This document shows, one piece after another, positions 43,701-58,700 of a stretch of 64,000 bases of DNA. The notes beneath the pieces were generated by a model. The model did no database searches. It was not told the DNA's origin and saw nothing but the letters and a program-made list of their open reading frames with translations. The position numbers and the translations under genes are program-made. Position 1 is the stretch's first letter. The number at the start of each line of letters is the position of its first letter. The DNA is from Henricia sp. BOLD:AAB3569 (taxonomy: Eukaryota; Echinodermata; Asteroidea; Spinulosida; Echinasteridae): NCBI GenBank assembly GCA_037783545.1, contig JBBELK010000011.1, forward strand, positions 1,178,001 through 1,242,000, given 5' to 3'.

Positions 43701-46700
43701 AACCTTTGAAATCTTGTAATGTGACACCTGTGACGACATCATGACGTCACAATTTTGTGCACAAATTGTTGAACAATATGTTGAACATCAAGTTCTTAAA
43801 TGTGGCGAAGGAATCATACCAATATCTGTTGTAGTTTTCAAGATACAGCATTTTAAAACATCTCAGCTCCAAATTTGCGTGATTTGACACCACATTACGT
43901 AACCACCGTCCATGTAATGACGTCACCAATGGTATAGTCAAAAGGTCCACATGTGTGGAAACATTTCGTTCCGTAGAAATATGGTCAAATTCACTACCAC
44001 TTTGAATCTATTTGCATTCAAAATGCTAAAAAATTGCACATTTTCGAATAACTTCCGGTTTGGACCGGAAGTAGGCGTCACACAGGGGTCATGACATCGT
44101 ATGATTTGTTCAGTTCATTTAGACTTATCATGTTGTGAAAGAATTGTTCAAGTATCTATTACGGTTCTTGAGATATGAATTTTGAAAATAATAACCTTTG
44201 AATTTTTGTAATTTGACACCTGATGACGTCACTATTACGTCACACTTGATGCCATCATGATACTATACATGCTGGTGAAAGTCTGCCGTAGGGATTCAGC
44301 TTGGTTTGATGGGCATTGTTACTGGTAAGTGTAAAAACTGAGATTTCCGTTTTCGTTGAACTTTGACCTCCAATTGACCCCAGAAGGAAGGGTCAGATGA
44401 AAATGCCCACACAAAGAAAGTTGTAGCACAGAATGTCATCTATAAACCTGCCAAATACGAAGATCCTGGGTCACGTGGTTTTTGAGACGGAAGCATTTTA
44501 AAATATGCATATTTTGGTTTTTTGGGAGGTGTAATTTGATACTTGATGACGTCACGATGACGTCACGCTTGATTCCATCATAATATTAAACACGCTGGTG
44601 AAAGTCTGCTATAGGACCTATGCCTGTACTTAGTTTCTTAAAGATTCAGCTTGGTTTGATGGGCATTGTTGCTCAATAAGTGCAAAAATTGAGATTTTCG
44701 TTTTCGTTGAACTTTGACCTCAGATTGACCCCAGAAGGAAGGGTCAGATGAAAATGCCCACACGAAGAAAATTGTAGGCCATGATCTGATATATAAGCCT
44801 GTCAAATACGAAGATCATGGGTCACGTGGTTTTCCAGACGGAAGCATTTTCAAACATGCATATTTTGGTCATTTTTGGTTTGTAATTTGATACCTAATGA
44901 CGTCACAATGACGTCACACTTGTATGCACATCTTCACATTGGGGTTGATGTTCCTACCAAGTTTTAAGTTGATAGCTTGAACCGTTTTGAAGAAAAGCTC
45001 TGGAAACGTTTGAGTGGAAAAATAAAAATAAAATAAAAATAAAAAAAATAAAAAAATCGTACGAGAGTAATAGGTGATCGGGCTGTTGGCCCGATCACCT
45101 AATTAATAACACACTACTCACAATAAGTTAGGGATATTGTGGGGAGTACGCAGATATTTTATTAAGGGTATGCATTTCGCTTGAATGATTTTGTATATGA
45201 TTAGACAGTAGAGCCTTTGCACGGCGGCCATGACAGGGGGCAGTCACATTGTTACCATGTGTCAGGCATGAGTAGGTGCTTTGTGGTTCTATTGTTACAT
45301 CATTTAAATAAGAAAACCTGCCCCCTGTCATGGCCGCTGGTGCAGAAGCTCTATTGTATCTGCATGACAGACACACCTTGTCACAGGAATAGGTGAAAAC
45401 AGTCATTTTAGAAAAACAAATCCAAAATTGACTTATCGTTAGTAGTGTAATAATAACCTGAACACTGGAGCTGGCTGAGAATCTGTCCGCCTTCGAACAA
45501 GTCTTCTACCATCTTGCCGTTTGGTTTGATGCAACGGATGAACGACGATCCAGTACTTTCAAGTTTTTCCATCAAGAGGTTTAGCTGATTCTGAAATAAA
45601 AATCGCAACCATAAAGATCGTGTTTAACCCCCTCCGCGGTGGCTGAGCATTCTCCTATTTGAGGTTCGAGTCTCAAGTCAAGTCAGTCATTACAACACCG
45701 TTTAAAACTGACCTTGAATTTTATGCCGATGCTCTCAAAGGCCAGTTTGGAGATAAACGGCATAGCTGGAGGACCTGGGAACAGGCTCTTGATGTAGTCT
45801 TCTTTGCTCTCTTGGACGAGGTGTTCCAACGAGGAATGGAGGGCGTCGTTGTTTTTCTCAATAAACTCATTCTGAAAAAAGATTTGAAAAGTTTCATTGC
45901 AAAATGCAATAAACGTCATATCCAAATTTCCCGTTTTCTTTCCATGGATAGTATTTTGGGGAGTTATTTTATACGATTGTTAGAACGGAATCCATTTTCT
46001 GGGGAAATTTAGACATGAGCTTTACACCCACCGTTCGGTAGCACACAGCTCCAGCGAAATGCCTGATGAGGAAGCCTTCATCATCTCGCAAGTTGCGATG
46101 ACTCGTCAACTTGGACTTTCTCGGAATCTGATGTCAAAAATAAAACAATTCTTCATCTCATTATTTGTAGTGTTACAGTATAACCTGCTATTAAGGCCAC
46201 CTTGATAAAGAGGCCACCTGTTTATAGTGGCCAGTATTTTACGGTCTCACGGGTGGCCGTTATAGATAATTTTGACTGTACTAACCTCAAGACGGAAGTG
46301 CGTCTTGTGTTTCTGATGCACCGTGTGGGTGAAGTTGTTGGGGCTAGCTCGAGGTAGTTTACTCTCTTCATCAAGCAGTTCCAGGATTCCAGACGGCCTG
46401 CCTTCGATCAGATCTGCAATGGGACATTATCATTGTTATGAACCCAACAGCACTCACTGGTAACAGGTAGTGTGTCTTATTACTCCTTAGAGCTTTTTGG
46501 TGATGTTCCTTGTCAAGGTCAATAACCAAAGTTATCCAATAGTAGCACCCTTACTGAACACAAGATTTGAAAGAGGATGAGTCAAGCTGCAGGGTGGTTT
46601 TGGGCACTTTGAGGAGAAAGCTGCAGGGCGGTTTGGGGCGCTTTGAAGAATAATGGGTTATTTACAGGTATTTGTATGATGCTTTTTGTTAACGATGTAG

Positions 46701-49700
46701 ATCAGAATTTGCCCAAAACTTGCCTATGCCTTGAACAGCTCAATTAATACACACAACATCTTTAAGACAAGAAGCTTTTACAAGACGTTTCCAATAAACT
46801 CACCGATAGCGTCTTGGTTGTCGACGTACTGCACAGTGTTGACTCCAAGTCCCTCTTTCTGGTACAACTCTTGCTCCTATTAAAAGACGAGACAAACTTA
46901 AACATGAACTCTGAAGCTATTAACACAATCCTCACATCTTATTCATAAACAAATTTCCCTCTGTAGGGCTTGCTAAGCTCACGTGATAGCCAATCCCAAT
47001 CAATGAGGAATAACTGCACTACTGTGTTTCGAGACCACCAGTTGGCTTCATAGCTCAATTTGTAAGGCACTTTAAGCAGAAGGTCCGCGATTCAAATCCC
47101 CGTGGAGCCAAGTTGTTTTTCACTGCATCCAGATTTCTCAAACTCATGGACATTTGTCCACATTTGTATCGAATTTATTCACCCCGGCGGTCCCTGGGTC
47201 ATATTCCCTAAAAATAATCACTTATTCATACATAACACTTTTCCAATCTTGTAATATGTCTTCAAGGAATGCTGTTCTTGTGAAACAAAGATGAATAAAG
47301 TACTAAATAAAGTACCTCTTTGAGAACTCGTTTGTTGAAGAACTGTTGCAGTTTCTCGTTACAGTAATTGATGCAGAACTGCTCGTAGCTGTTTAGGGTA
47401 AAGAACTCAAATCCGGCAATGTCTAGCACACCGATGTAGGATGACGACGTTTTGAACGGGAAGCCTTCGTTGACGCGTTGTACGATGCGATCGAAGAGAC
47501 GCGAGTAGATGGCTTTCGCCAATGCATCCCTGGCGTTGGATGCTTGCTCTACGTTGAGTGGCACCCTGTGTGATTATCAATAAAAGTATCAGAGGTTTTG
47601 GCAAAATTTGGGTAAATTGTTGTTGGAGATCTTAAGATTGCGGCCAATTTCATTGGCGCTGCTTAACCACTTTGCGACAGGGAACTGCATGAACTGCATA
47701 TGCAGTTCCAAGTGCGAGTGGTTATACAGAATTAGCCTATTAATTAGACCAGGGCAGAGCTGGTCTCTTATCTTGTTTGCTTGAGGTCAAGTCAGTCTTT
47801 GACCTGTGACTTGACTCTAGAGAAAATGACTTGTGACTGGACTTGGGAAATAAGATTGATTCACGACTTGAAATAAAAACTAGTCATCAAGTCTCCAGCC
47901 TCAGAGACATACATGTATACTGCATAACCAAAACTGCTAGTGCAGTCTCCCGCTCCAGGGGAATAAATTGGAAAATGCCTAGCTGCCAAGAAGTGGTTAA
48001 GGGCAAGCTGAAAATGTGTGCTTACTGTACAAGGAACGTTGTGCTAACGTTAAGGGTATTTCACGACCGCGGCGTGCTTAGGCATGCGTGTGCTTGAAAA
48101 CGGGTACTGTTGCTCAGCAAATGTTGCCTCTGAAGCTAGCAAACGCTTAGCAGTGCTTAAGGTTACGGTCTCCATGAAATAGCCGAAGCCTCCGTTAGCA
48201 CAAAATCTGCTACTAAACAGCTCCGTGAAATTGGTCCATAGTCTGTCAATGGTGATTACAGTTAACAAGAAATGTCCTTGTTTTTGGTCATGCTTATGAG
48301 CCGATTTGACGGTAAGTTATTATTATTATTAATATTTCTTTCTGGTATTCATACCAAGGATTCCTCAATAGTGCCCATTGCACTGTCACTCGCAAGCGTG
48401 AGGAAACCCATGAAGAATTATAAATGGCCAGAGACACCGGGGAATCCCCCTGCTCTTCACGAAAGAATGCTCTGGGATCTTTAAAGTGTGTTACCGTTAC
48501 CTAACACACTGGACCAACGGCTTTACATCCCTTCCGAAGGATGGAGCAAGTGTGGTTGAGTGCCTTGCCCAAGGGCACAGGTACCGCAGCCGGGGTGAGG
48601 TTCGAACCCGCAACCCCAAGTTTTCACCTATGATTGCGAGTCAATGACCCAAACCACTCGGCCACGGTACCCCACATTACCAAGAGGTTAATTTAAATTG
48701 AAACTAAAAATTAAAACAAAAAGGGGGGGAAATGAAAGACGGCTGCCGTACTTAATAAGCGTTCCGCGGTGGCCTCCTTTGCTGGTCTGCATAATGCGGC
48801 AGGTCAAACATTCCTGGAGGTCGTTGACTGGTACAGAAAGAAGCTGAGCGGTTAGGGTGAGTTCGGATAAGGCTTCCTCCGGAACGAAACAACCACCTAA
48901 AAGGAATTTAGGGGGGAAATGAAATCCGTTAAATATGGAAAAGGGAAAATCTAACAAAGGAGCGTGTCCAGATCACGTATTTGAGCCTCCCATTTTTTTC
49001 ATGGGTGTTGAGGTTTTGATAACATTTCATTTGTTACATTTGTCTCATTAACATTCTAAAATTTCGCATTCTCAATCTGTATTTCCAAGGATTTGTCAAA
49101 AAAACACTGATATTTGTAAACTAATTTATCCGGTTCCATTAAGCAGTGCAGTGATTACACCAACTTTTTTGCTTCCACATCCAAATTGGAGATTGTAAAT
49201 TTCATGATTGCTTTCCATGCATAGGATTTTGGGGAGGTATTTTATATGATTGTTAGGTTAGAACGAAATCCATTTTCAGGAAAAATTGTTTGTCCTTTTT
49301 TGAGAATTTTATTTGAAATGTGTCATCAGTGCTTTCCCACAGCAATATGCTAAAAATTCATAGCTCGCTCAGGTAGGATTCAAACCCACAACCTCCCGCA
49401 TTTAAGAGCAGACATCTTAACCACTGAACCACTGAACCACTGAGCTTGACATTGCTGCATGGCTGGTTCGAATCCGCGACATCAAAACAATTTGTTGACT
49501 CTAACCTTGGGTTCCTTCCGAGACTTCAAAGCCAACATTCCCAATATGCATCACTCCGGCCACGACACGGAAGATGTTCATCTTCTCCGTGTCCTCCAGC
49601 CCAATCTTCTTCAAAGCGCCCTCTACCCGCGCGTATCCTTTATAGTCGTCTAGCGCGATGTCGTACAGACCTCCACGCTTCTTGTACTGCACACAGGGAA

Positions 49701-52700
49701 CATAAAATTAAGAATAAGAGTGCAACAAAGGTGTTTACAGGAAGAGAAAACACTGTTATATTGAGCTCGTGCCAATGACGTCATTTTGGGAGTCAAATAA
49801 TGCCGCGTCGTCGTGGAAGCAATGCGCGTGCGCATTGTGTGTGTCCATAGCGTGCGTAACGCGCAATGCTAAGGCTCCTATTGGTGAATTAAACCGCATT
49901 ACGCCCACTAGAGATACACACAGCGCGTACGCACAGCGCTTTCACAAGACTCAGCATTATTTGACTCCCAAAATGGCGTATTTGCACGTGTTCGAAGTGG
50001 GTCAATAGGGACACATGGAAATTTGTTTTTTAAACCGTATCCCTTATAGCCATTTAAAAAATCACTTTTAATTTCTGTCTAAATACGTTTCATGTAAGTC
50101 GCCATGTTTTGCATTTTGCACTCCAGAGGGAATGAGTCAGGTCGCAGCACATTTTGCATACTTCACGGCGTGTTAGAGTTGGGAAACAAGCATTTAAGTT
50201 TGACGTCACCGATGCAACTTTATGGTTTTCAAATTGTACACTCCTCCACGGCCTTAATTTACCTTTAAATTTTTCGATGTGCCACTATCTAGAATTTGAT
50301 AGGCTATATCTCAAGCAGACACTTATGTTCTTTTATGTTTACAAATTCTTGCCGTACATGTGTGCAAAAACAAAATTCCATGCAATTTTCAAAAGGGCCT
50401 ATGGGGTGGTCGAGTAACACATTCCAAATGTGCAGTGCGATTGTTTTGATACAGACTGTTGTTGCACAAAAGTCGTGTTTCAAAACATCACTTTCAGAAA
50501 GGAATTCGCAAACTTCAACAGTTCTTTTTATACCCAACTCTGCTAAATTTGTAACCGACTCGACATGTATGTGGGTCCTTCCTGTGGGGTCTAAAATGTA
50601 ACACAAGTGTCTGTCCCTGTTACAAGCGTATATTGGAAATTTGTACACAGGGTTTTTAGAAAGGCATGTTGTCACACTATTTGTAACCCTTTTTGGGCCT
50701 AATTATCTCTTTAGAACAACTGAAACTTATTTTTGTTTTGTTTTGAGACCAGACAAAGGTATTTCCTTGAAAATATGGTCTGTGTTGCCAAAATTCCCCC
50801 ATTTACCGTGGAAAGATTTGTGTGCATTCAGAGTTGACAAAATTATATGTAAGCCACAAACAAGGATTACATAATTTGTGAATAAGTACACATGTGCTTC
50901 AATCATGCTAAATGCAGAATCAGTAAGCGCTTACCACATGTCAACAACAGAAAGATAAAAAAATGAAGAAGAAACATTCAAATTGAGGAATGAGAAATTA
51001 ATATCTTGGATCTTTTTATCATGTCTGTGGACAGAAAAAATACTGTAAGCCTTCACTAAAGAATGGGAACACAAATTTTAGCACTAGAAACCTGCAATAG
51101 AAAACCCATAAAAGGGTTGTAGGCTCAAGTCGGGCTGTGGCCGGGCAATTCCGGAAATTCAAATTTACACTTCAGAGACTTTGAGGGCTTGTAATGCTTC
51201 ACGTATTCAAGTTATTTGATTTTAAACACGTTCTTCAAGCATCATTGATGTGTAATTCCTGAAAAAGTGATTGCAATGCCATTCTTAATAAGTGTGTAGG
51301 GTCCCAAAAACACTCGGTTTCGGACGTACTCCGTTGAAACTTGTTGAAAACCAAGTTAACATGCCAACATACCATTTTGCTCTTCCTGTCGTCTGGCAAA
51401 CTCTTGTGCGTCTCTTTGGTCGTAAAGTACAACGTGTTGCCGTTCTTTAAGTACTAGACACAAAGAAGAAAATTGAAATACATTGTATGAAAAATATTGA
51501 ATTTTCTTTATTGTAGAATGTCCAATAAAAATGACAAGTCTGAAAATGTTAAAAACAAAGTAAAGTTTTATCGTACCTGGTAGTTATCTGGCGTCTTAAT
51601 GCCGAGTTGTTTGCGCACATTGTCTGGCGCCCCCGCACACAGGTAGTAAAAGATGTGATAGTTGCGCTCCTCTTCGTTTTGCCAGATCACACGCGGCTTC
51701 TCCAGAAGGTAGTGGGAAACGTAGCCACCCACCACTGTGAACTGAAAGAGACAAAGAACAAACGTGATAGAATTAGGTTCACACTCAATTTCCGCTGCAC
51801 CACATTTTAGTGAGACGACACACGGCAATAATATGGCGCCTAATTTGTTCTATTTAATGGGTTTAATGAAATTCAATTTGCAGCCCGTGGGCTGAATTGT
51901 CTTCCACCTAAATATCAAGATACGTAGATGGGTGGCGCCATTGGCAGCCGATGGCCAGAGACACTGGGGAATCCCCTTACTCTTCATAAAAGAATGCTCT
52001 GGGATCTTTTAAATGTTAGACAACACATTGGACCAACAGCTTTACATCCCGAAGGATGGAGCAAGTGTGTTTAAGTGCCTTGCTCAAGGGCACAGGTACC
52101 CCAGCCGGGTATCGAACCCGCAACCCCACGTTGTCACCCGAGTGTTACGAGTCAGTGACCCAAACCGCTCGGCCACGGTTCCCCTAATGCGTGAAAAAAC
52201 GTTGGAAGAGTGTTAATATCAATGTGAAATCTCACCTTGTCACTGAAATGCATCTCGACAAACTTGCCGAAGCGACTGCTGTTATTATTCCTCATTGTTT
52301 TGGCATTGCCAAAAGCTTCCAGTAACGGGTTAGCTTCAACAATGCGCTGCTCTATAGTACCTGCCCCCTGGCCGTGGCTTTCCGTCAGGTATCTAAAAGG
52401 ACATTGGCAGAAAGATGGTTTTGAAAATATACTACACCTCAGTTAAGAGGCAAATTTGTTGTTTAAACATAAAATTTAAACATAAAATTTAGTAATTTTG
52501 CAAGGATTCTTTGTTGCTGCAAATGAGATAAGTAAACTGTAAACTAACGACATGTTCACACATTGAAATTTGGTTATGACCAGCCATGACTCAGTCATGA
52601 CTAAACGCAAGTGTGAGCGCATTTCACTCCACAACTTTTGAAATGTGCTTACACTTGCGTTAACCAGTCATGACTAAATGCTCATGAGCAGATTTAAAAA

Positions 52701-55700
52701 GTTGCCGCGAGTCAAAAGTCAAAATGTGGGTGTCTCAGTTATGACTCGGTCCTGGCTATGGACATGGATAGTCACACTTTGTAGCTGTATGTGTAAATGC
52801 AAATTTCAAAGTTGACTCAATCATGAGCAGTCATAATTATCTATGTGTGAACGCGCCTTAAGTGGCCTCACACCAAGACCCTATGAAAGTTTTTACTGGG
52901 TCACCAGTCTGGTATCTTGCTTACATATTACCTCAAGACATATTTGGTTGACTCAGTCTTCCCAGCACCAGACTCTCCACTGATGATAATTGACTGGCTC
53001 TGTTTAGTAACTCTCATGTCACGGAAGGTCTTGTCAGCTAAACACAAACAGTTACATCATAAAACATATACAGATATCCAACATACCAAAATATCACTGT
53101 AAAATTATGGTGCATTCCCATTGGACTTTCTCTTCAGCTACCTCATGCAAATTACCTCCATGCAATATTACCGTGTGTTCCCATTTGCTATTTGTTTTCG
53201 GCCCCATGCTGAACGTTATCGCGACCCCGCTGTAAACTTTCCCTGTGCAAGCCTATTATTTACTGTAGGGTCATGTTACTTTTTCAGGGCGAAACTGTTC
53301 CCACTGGCTTAAAATACTGCCCTGTAGAATGACCCCAACCGGAAAGTTGCCGCGGCCCCTATCGGCCTCTAAGTATTACATGGTGGTTGCAGTAAGTTAA
53401 CAGGGATGCTAGTTCTCTGCGTGTCCCAAGGTGGAAAAACACTAGGGTTGAAAGCCAGTAGGAGAACAAAGAGTGGGTTAAAGGATAATTGAAGACGTCT
53501 TACTATCCCTAAAAATAAACATAGCAACACTAAAAGCCAAAGTATTTTTTGAAATGGCAAAAAGTTAGGACTAGGAAAAGCATAAATACCTTAAAAGTAG
53601 AACACATCATTTGCAGTGACTTAAATTTTTTTTTCATGAGTTGACAAGAAAAACCCGACTAAAAGTGTTAATAACAATGGTACCAAACACCACATGAATT
53701 TAATTCAGTCCAAAATGGTATTTTATGTGAGAAATTAACAACTTAAGGTGGTTTTCTAAAACAGTCTTTTGCAAAAGACTTTTTTACTATTCAACTCAAC
53801 ACAAAAACCATGCATGGATTTTTCAAGTTTTCATAAGTATTACTGCACCTATGTGGCTGAAATTTCTACAGGGCAGTTTATCAACATGGGCTTCTAATCA
53901 CGTGTAGAAGTAACGCCCCTTTTAACAGTTTACCAATCATGTGTTCTACCTTTAAAAAAATAAAATGGCTTACCGATGGCAAACACATGCGGGGGAAGCA
54001 CTCCAAGCGATTTCCCATTGTAACGTTTGATTGTGTCTTTCTCATAGATATTCTTCAGCTCCTTGTAAGGGTTAACCGCGATAAGAATGTTGGCCACGTA
54101 GCTCTGTCACATACCAACAAAATGTACGTTATTTATTTCAAAATTCAAAAGCCACTTGACTTCAATACTGTAAGAAATCGCATCAGGCAGATGCTCTCCC
54201 AGCTAAGCTATGAGGCACAGTGGTATACACCCTCAGGTTCCCCCCAAGACCTCTGACACACCAGGCAGATACTCTACCAGTTGAGCTATGAGGCACAGCG
54301 GTATACTCCCTGAGGTTTCCCCCAAGACCTTTGACACACTAGGCAGATGCTCTACCAGTTGAGCTATGCGGCACAGCAGTATACTCCCTCAGGTTTCCCT
54401 CAAGACCTCTGACACACCAGGCAGATGCTCTACCAGCTGAGCTATGAGGCACAGTGGTATACTCCCTGAGGTTTCCCTCTAAGACCTCTGACACACCAGG
54501 CAGATGCTCTACCAGTTGAGCTATAAGGCACAGTGGTATACACCCTCAGGTTTCCCCCTAAGACCTCTGACACACCGGGCAGACGGTCTACCAGCTGAGC
54601 TATGAGGCACAGTGGTATACTCCCTTAGGTTTCCCTCAAGACCTCTGACACACCAGGCAGATGCTCTACCAGCTGAGCTATGAGGCACAATGGTATACTC
54701 CCTCAGGTTTTCCCCCAAGACCTCTGACACACCGGGCAGACGGTCTACCAGCTGAGCTATGAGGCACAGTGGTATACTCCCTCAGGTTTCCCTCAAGACC
54801 TCTGACACACTGGGCAGATGCTCTCCCAGCTGAACTATGAGGCACAGTGGTATACTCCCTCAGGTTTCCCTCAAGACCTCTGACACACCAGGCAGATGCT
54901 GTACCAGCTGAGCTATGAGGCACAGTGGTATACTTCCTGAGGTTTCCTCAAGACCTCTGACACACCAGGCAGATGCTGTACCAGCTGAGCTATGAGGCAC
55001 AGTTGTATACTCCCTTAAGTTTCACTAAGACCTCTGACACTCCAAGCAGATGCTTTACCAGTTAAGCTATGAGGCACAGCAGTATACTCCCTGAGGTTTC
55101 CCTCAAGACCTCTGACACACCAGGCAGATGCTCTACCTGCTGAGCTATGAGGCACAGCAGTATACTCCCTCAGGTTTCCCTCAAGACCTCTGACACACCA
55201 GGCAGATGCTCTACCAGCTGAGCTACGAGGCACAGTGGTATACTCCCTCAGGTTTTCCGCCAAGACCTCTGACACACCAGGCAGATGATCTACCAGCCGA
55301 GCTATGAGGCACAGTGGTATACTCCCTTAGGTTTCCGCCAAGACCTCTGACACTCCAAGCAGATGCTCTACCAGTTGAGCTATGAGGCACAGTGGTATAT
55401 TCCCTTAGGTTTCCCCCAAGACCTCTGACACACCAGGCAGATGCTCTACCAGCTGAGTTATGAGGCACAGTGGTATACTCCCTCAGGTTTTCCCCAAGAC
55501 CTCCGACACACCAGGCAGACAGTCTACCAGCTGAGCTATGCGGCACAGTGGTATACTCCCTCAGGTTGTCCCCAAGACCTCTGACACACCAGGCAGATGC
55601 TCTACCAGCTGAGCTATGAGGCACAGTGGTATACTCCCTCAGGTTCCCCCCAAGACCTCTGACACACCGGGCAGATGCTCTACCAGCTGAGCTATGAGGC

Positions 55701-58700
55701 ACAGTGGTATACTCCCTCAAGTTTCCCTCAAGACCTCCGACACACCAGGCAGATGCTCTACCAGTTGAGTTATGAGGCACAGTGGTATACTCCCTCAGGT
55801 CCCCCAAGACCTATGACACATTAGGCAGATGCTCTACCAGCTGAACTATGAGGCACAGTGGTATACTCCTTCAGGTTTTCCCCAAGACGTCTGACACACC
55901 AGGCAGACGGTCTACCAGCTGAGCTATGCGGCACAGTGGTATACTCCCTCAGGTTTCCCCCCCAAGAACTCCGACACACCAGGCAGACGCTCTACCAGTT
56001 AAACTATGAGGCTTTTTGCATGGATGCACAACTGAAAAGGAAATTACCCTATATTGCATTTTTTTTTTTAAGAAACTGGTTAGTTCTAGTTATAATACAG
56101 TAATATCCTGGTACACCAAATCCGCAAACTGAAAAAAAGTAAACTGAGGGAATAATTTTTTCCTGTAATTTATTCCCGTGAAAACAGCCATGCTAAACTC
56201 AAAAAATCTGTACCAGCGGCAGTTACCTTAATAACGGAAAGGATAAATACTTACGGCATGCATCAACATGTTATGGTTAATTTCAGGTTAAAGAGAGGGA
56301 AATACGCATACATGTACATAACAGAAAATTCATTTCATATCAACAACATTATGGATCCAAGGCAGTCCAATTCACATGCAAAGTTGTTACATGCAACTCA
56401 ACAAATTCCTCGGCAAAACAAAATGTTATCACATGTTCCTGTAAATGAAGTGAAATGTACATTTAAAATGAAATGTACATTTAAAATGGAAGGACTGCAT
56501 TCTTTTTGAGAATTCCAAACAAATATCTGCCCCTACCCCACCCCAAATAAACTTGTATTCCAAAATAACATGTAAACATATATAAGTCTGTTTTCAATAC
56601 TGGAGAGACTTTTTCACCAGGATCATAACTCTATGCAATGCCAGTTATCTTCTCTCAAAACAAAAGAAATATCTTAAGACAGATCTAAGAAGATAACTTA
56701 AGCAACAAATAGTGCAACAACATACCTTTCTGAAAACCCCGTGTACAAATTTCCTATTTAACGTATGTAACATCGGACACTTTGTGACATTTGTTGGTGT
56801 CCTTGTTACATACCGTATATTGGAAATTTGCACACAGGGCTTTCAGGAAGGTATGTTGTGGCACTATTCGTTGCAGTTCTTTAGCTAAAGTTATCTCCTA
56901 GATAGATCTATCTTAAGATATTTCTTTTGTTTTGAGAGAAGATGAATGACATTGAACAGAGATATAATCATGGAGGAAAAGGTCACTCTAGTATTGAAAA
57001 CAGACACATATTGCAAAGAAACACATGTTGAAAGGCATGGTGAAATGAATGTACACACATTGTATTCAGACCTAGAATTCCCCGTTAAAATTTGTCCAAA
57101 CGATGTATAGACGAATCCGGTTGCCAAGGCCTCAACTGCCATCAACTGGGAGCTCTGTGTTGTTGTTAAATCGAACAGCGCACAACGCGCGCCCTTCGCG
57201 TACACAGGCGACGCAAGCTTACAATAAATGCGCAAAATTGTTCAAAGTGACAACATAATGTAACAGCTTATCATCAACACAAAACGCACAGCTCATGGCA
57301 CTGGATGGCCCCCAGTTATGGCGGGCGTACAGAGAGGACGACTTCAGCTCTCGGATTGGTGTATATGTCTAAACTGGGCATACATTTATACACTGTATGT
57401 GACATGTCCAGTGTGCTGTGCGTGCAAATTATACACATCAACATGTCTTACATGAAATGACATGGCCTGAGGCTCAATTTGTCTTTTGGATACATGGGAT
57501 GGAATTTTCACTTTTTTTAATGGCAGAATAATTCTACACAGAAGACGGTACTCACATAGATTTTGCCGATCTTGTAGCGTAGCCTGAGGTTATTCAGCAA
57601 TGTTGCCTCATTCAGGTACATCAATGCACCTAACGAAGAAAACGCAAATTGGACAATGATTTGTTTTACCTGAAATTTGCATGAAATTTCTTCTATAATT
57701 TTATTTTGCGCTGCATTTTTTGGGATATAGTGCATTATATAAAATGAAGCTTTTGCAGATACCGTGTGTTTCTGATACTGTGCAGCACAGAGCCCCAATC
57801 TGATGTGCCTACACGCTTGGCACAGCAAAGCACACGCGTACGTACGCACGCGTCATGCATCGAGTGAATGCAGTGTGCATGTACAAAAATCATCCTATTG
57901 TGGATGTATTTTGATCGCACTGTTGTACATGTAGGTACAATGGACTTGACGGATAAAAAATCGCAAACGTTTTTTTCTTCTTTCTTTTACATTGGTATAC
58001 AGGCAACGAACAGCACTTTTCCCGTTGCCATGGTGACTAGCTGCATTACATTAGCACTAAATTGCTCTAATGCATTTTGTACATGTACAAAAATACTGCA
58101 TACACACCAAATGCAAGAATAAACAAATGAAGAACGACAAAACAACTCAGTATTATTAATTGCATTATTATGTAAATCATTAAATATCAGGTGTTTGGTT
58201 ATACTGCGAATTCCTAATGTTTTACCATGTTATGTTTCATGTACATGTAGTATAAACAAATATATAATACAATCAGAACAACAAAATATAACCACCGAAA
58301 ATGCCTGGGTTGTCATGAAGTAAATTATACAAAACAGCGAACAAAATTATGAGACTTGCAATTTATTGCATATTGCATTTCAAAATGCAGCATAGAATTT
58401 ATTTCATGAAAATTTATTTCCGGATTGAATTATATTTTATTTTTATTATCTCTTATCTGAAAAACACCTGCCGGAGATTCCATTATGTCCCAAGGATACC
58501 AGATGAAATAAGGCATGGATGAAAATAAAATTTAGTTTATCATTCCTGCTGGCATCAGCTTTGCTTGTTGCATGATTTTTTTAGGATAAATATCACATTT
58601 TCATACTTTTTAACTTCTTGTTCATAAATGCATCTGTAAGTCATTCAAATGAAAAACTAATTTATTTCCGTAAGAGCCATTTGGAAACATTGAAAGGGTG

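Noticed and set aside
55223-55807. 194-aa minus-strand ORF with 26-residue repeats (and neighbours at 54,521-55,275)
   Set aside because: It is the 78-bp tandem array read in one frame; 78 is divisible by 3, so the frame stays open by arithmetic.
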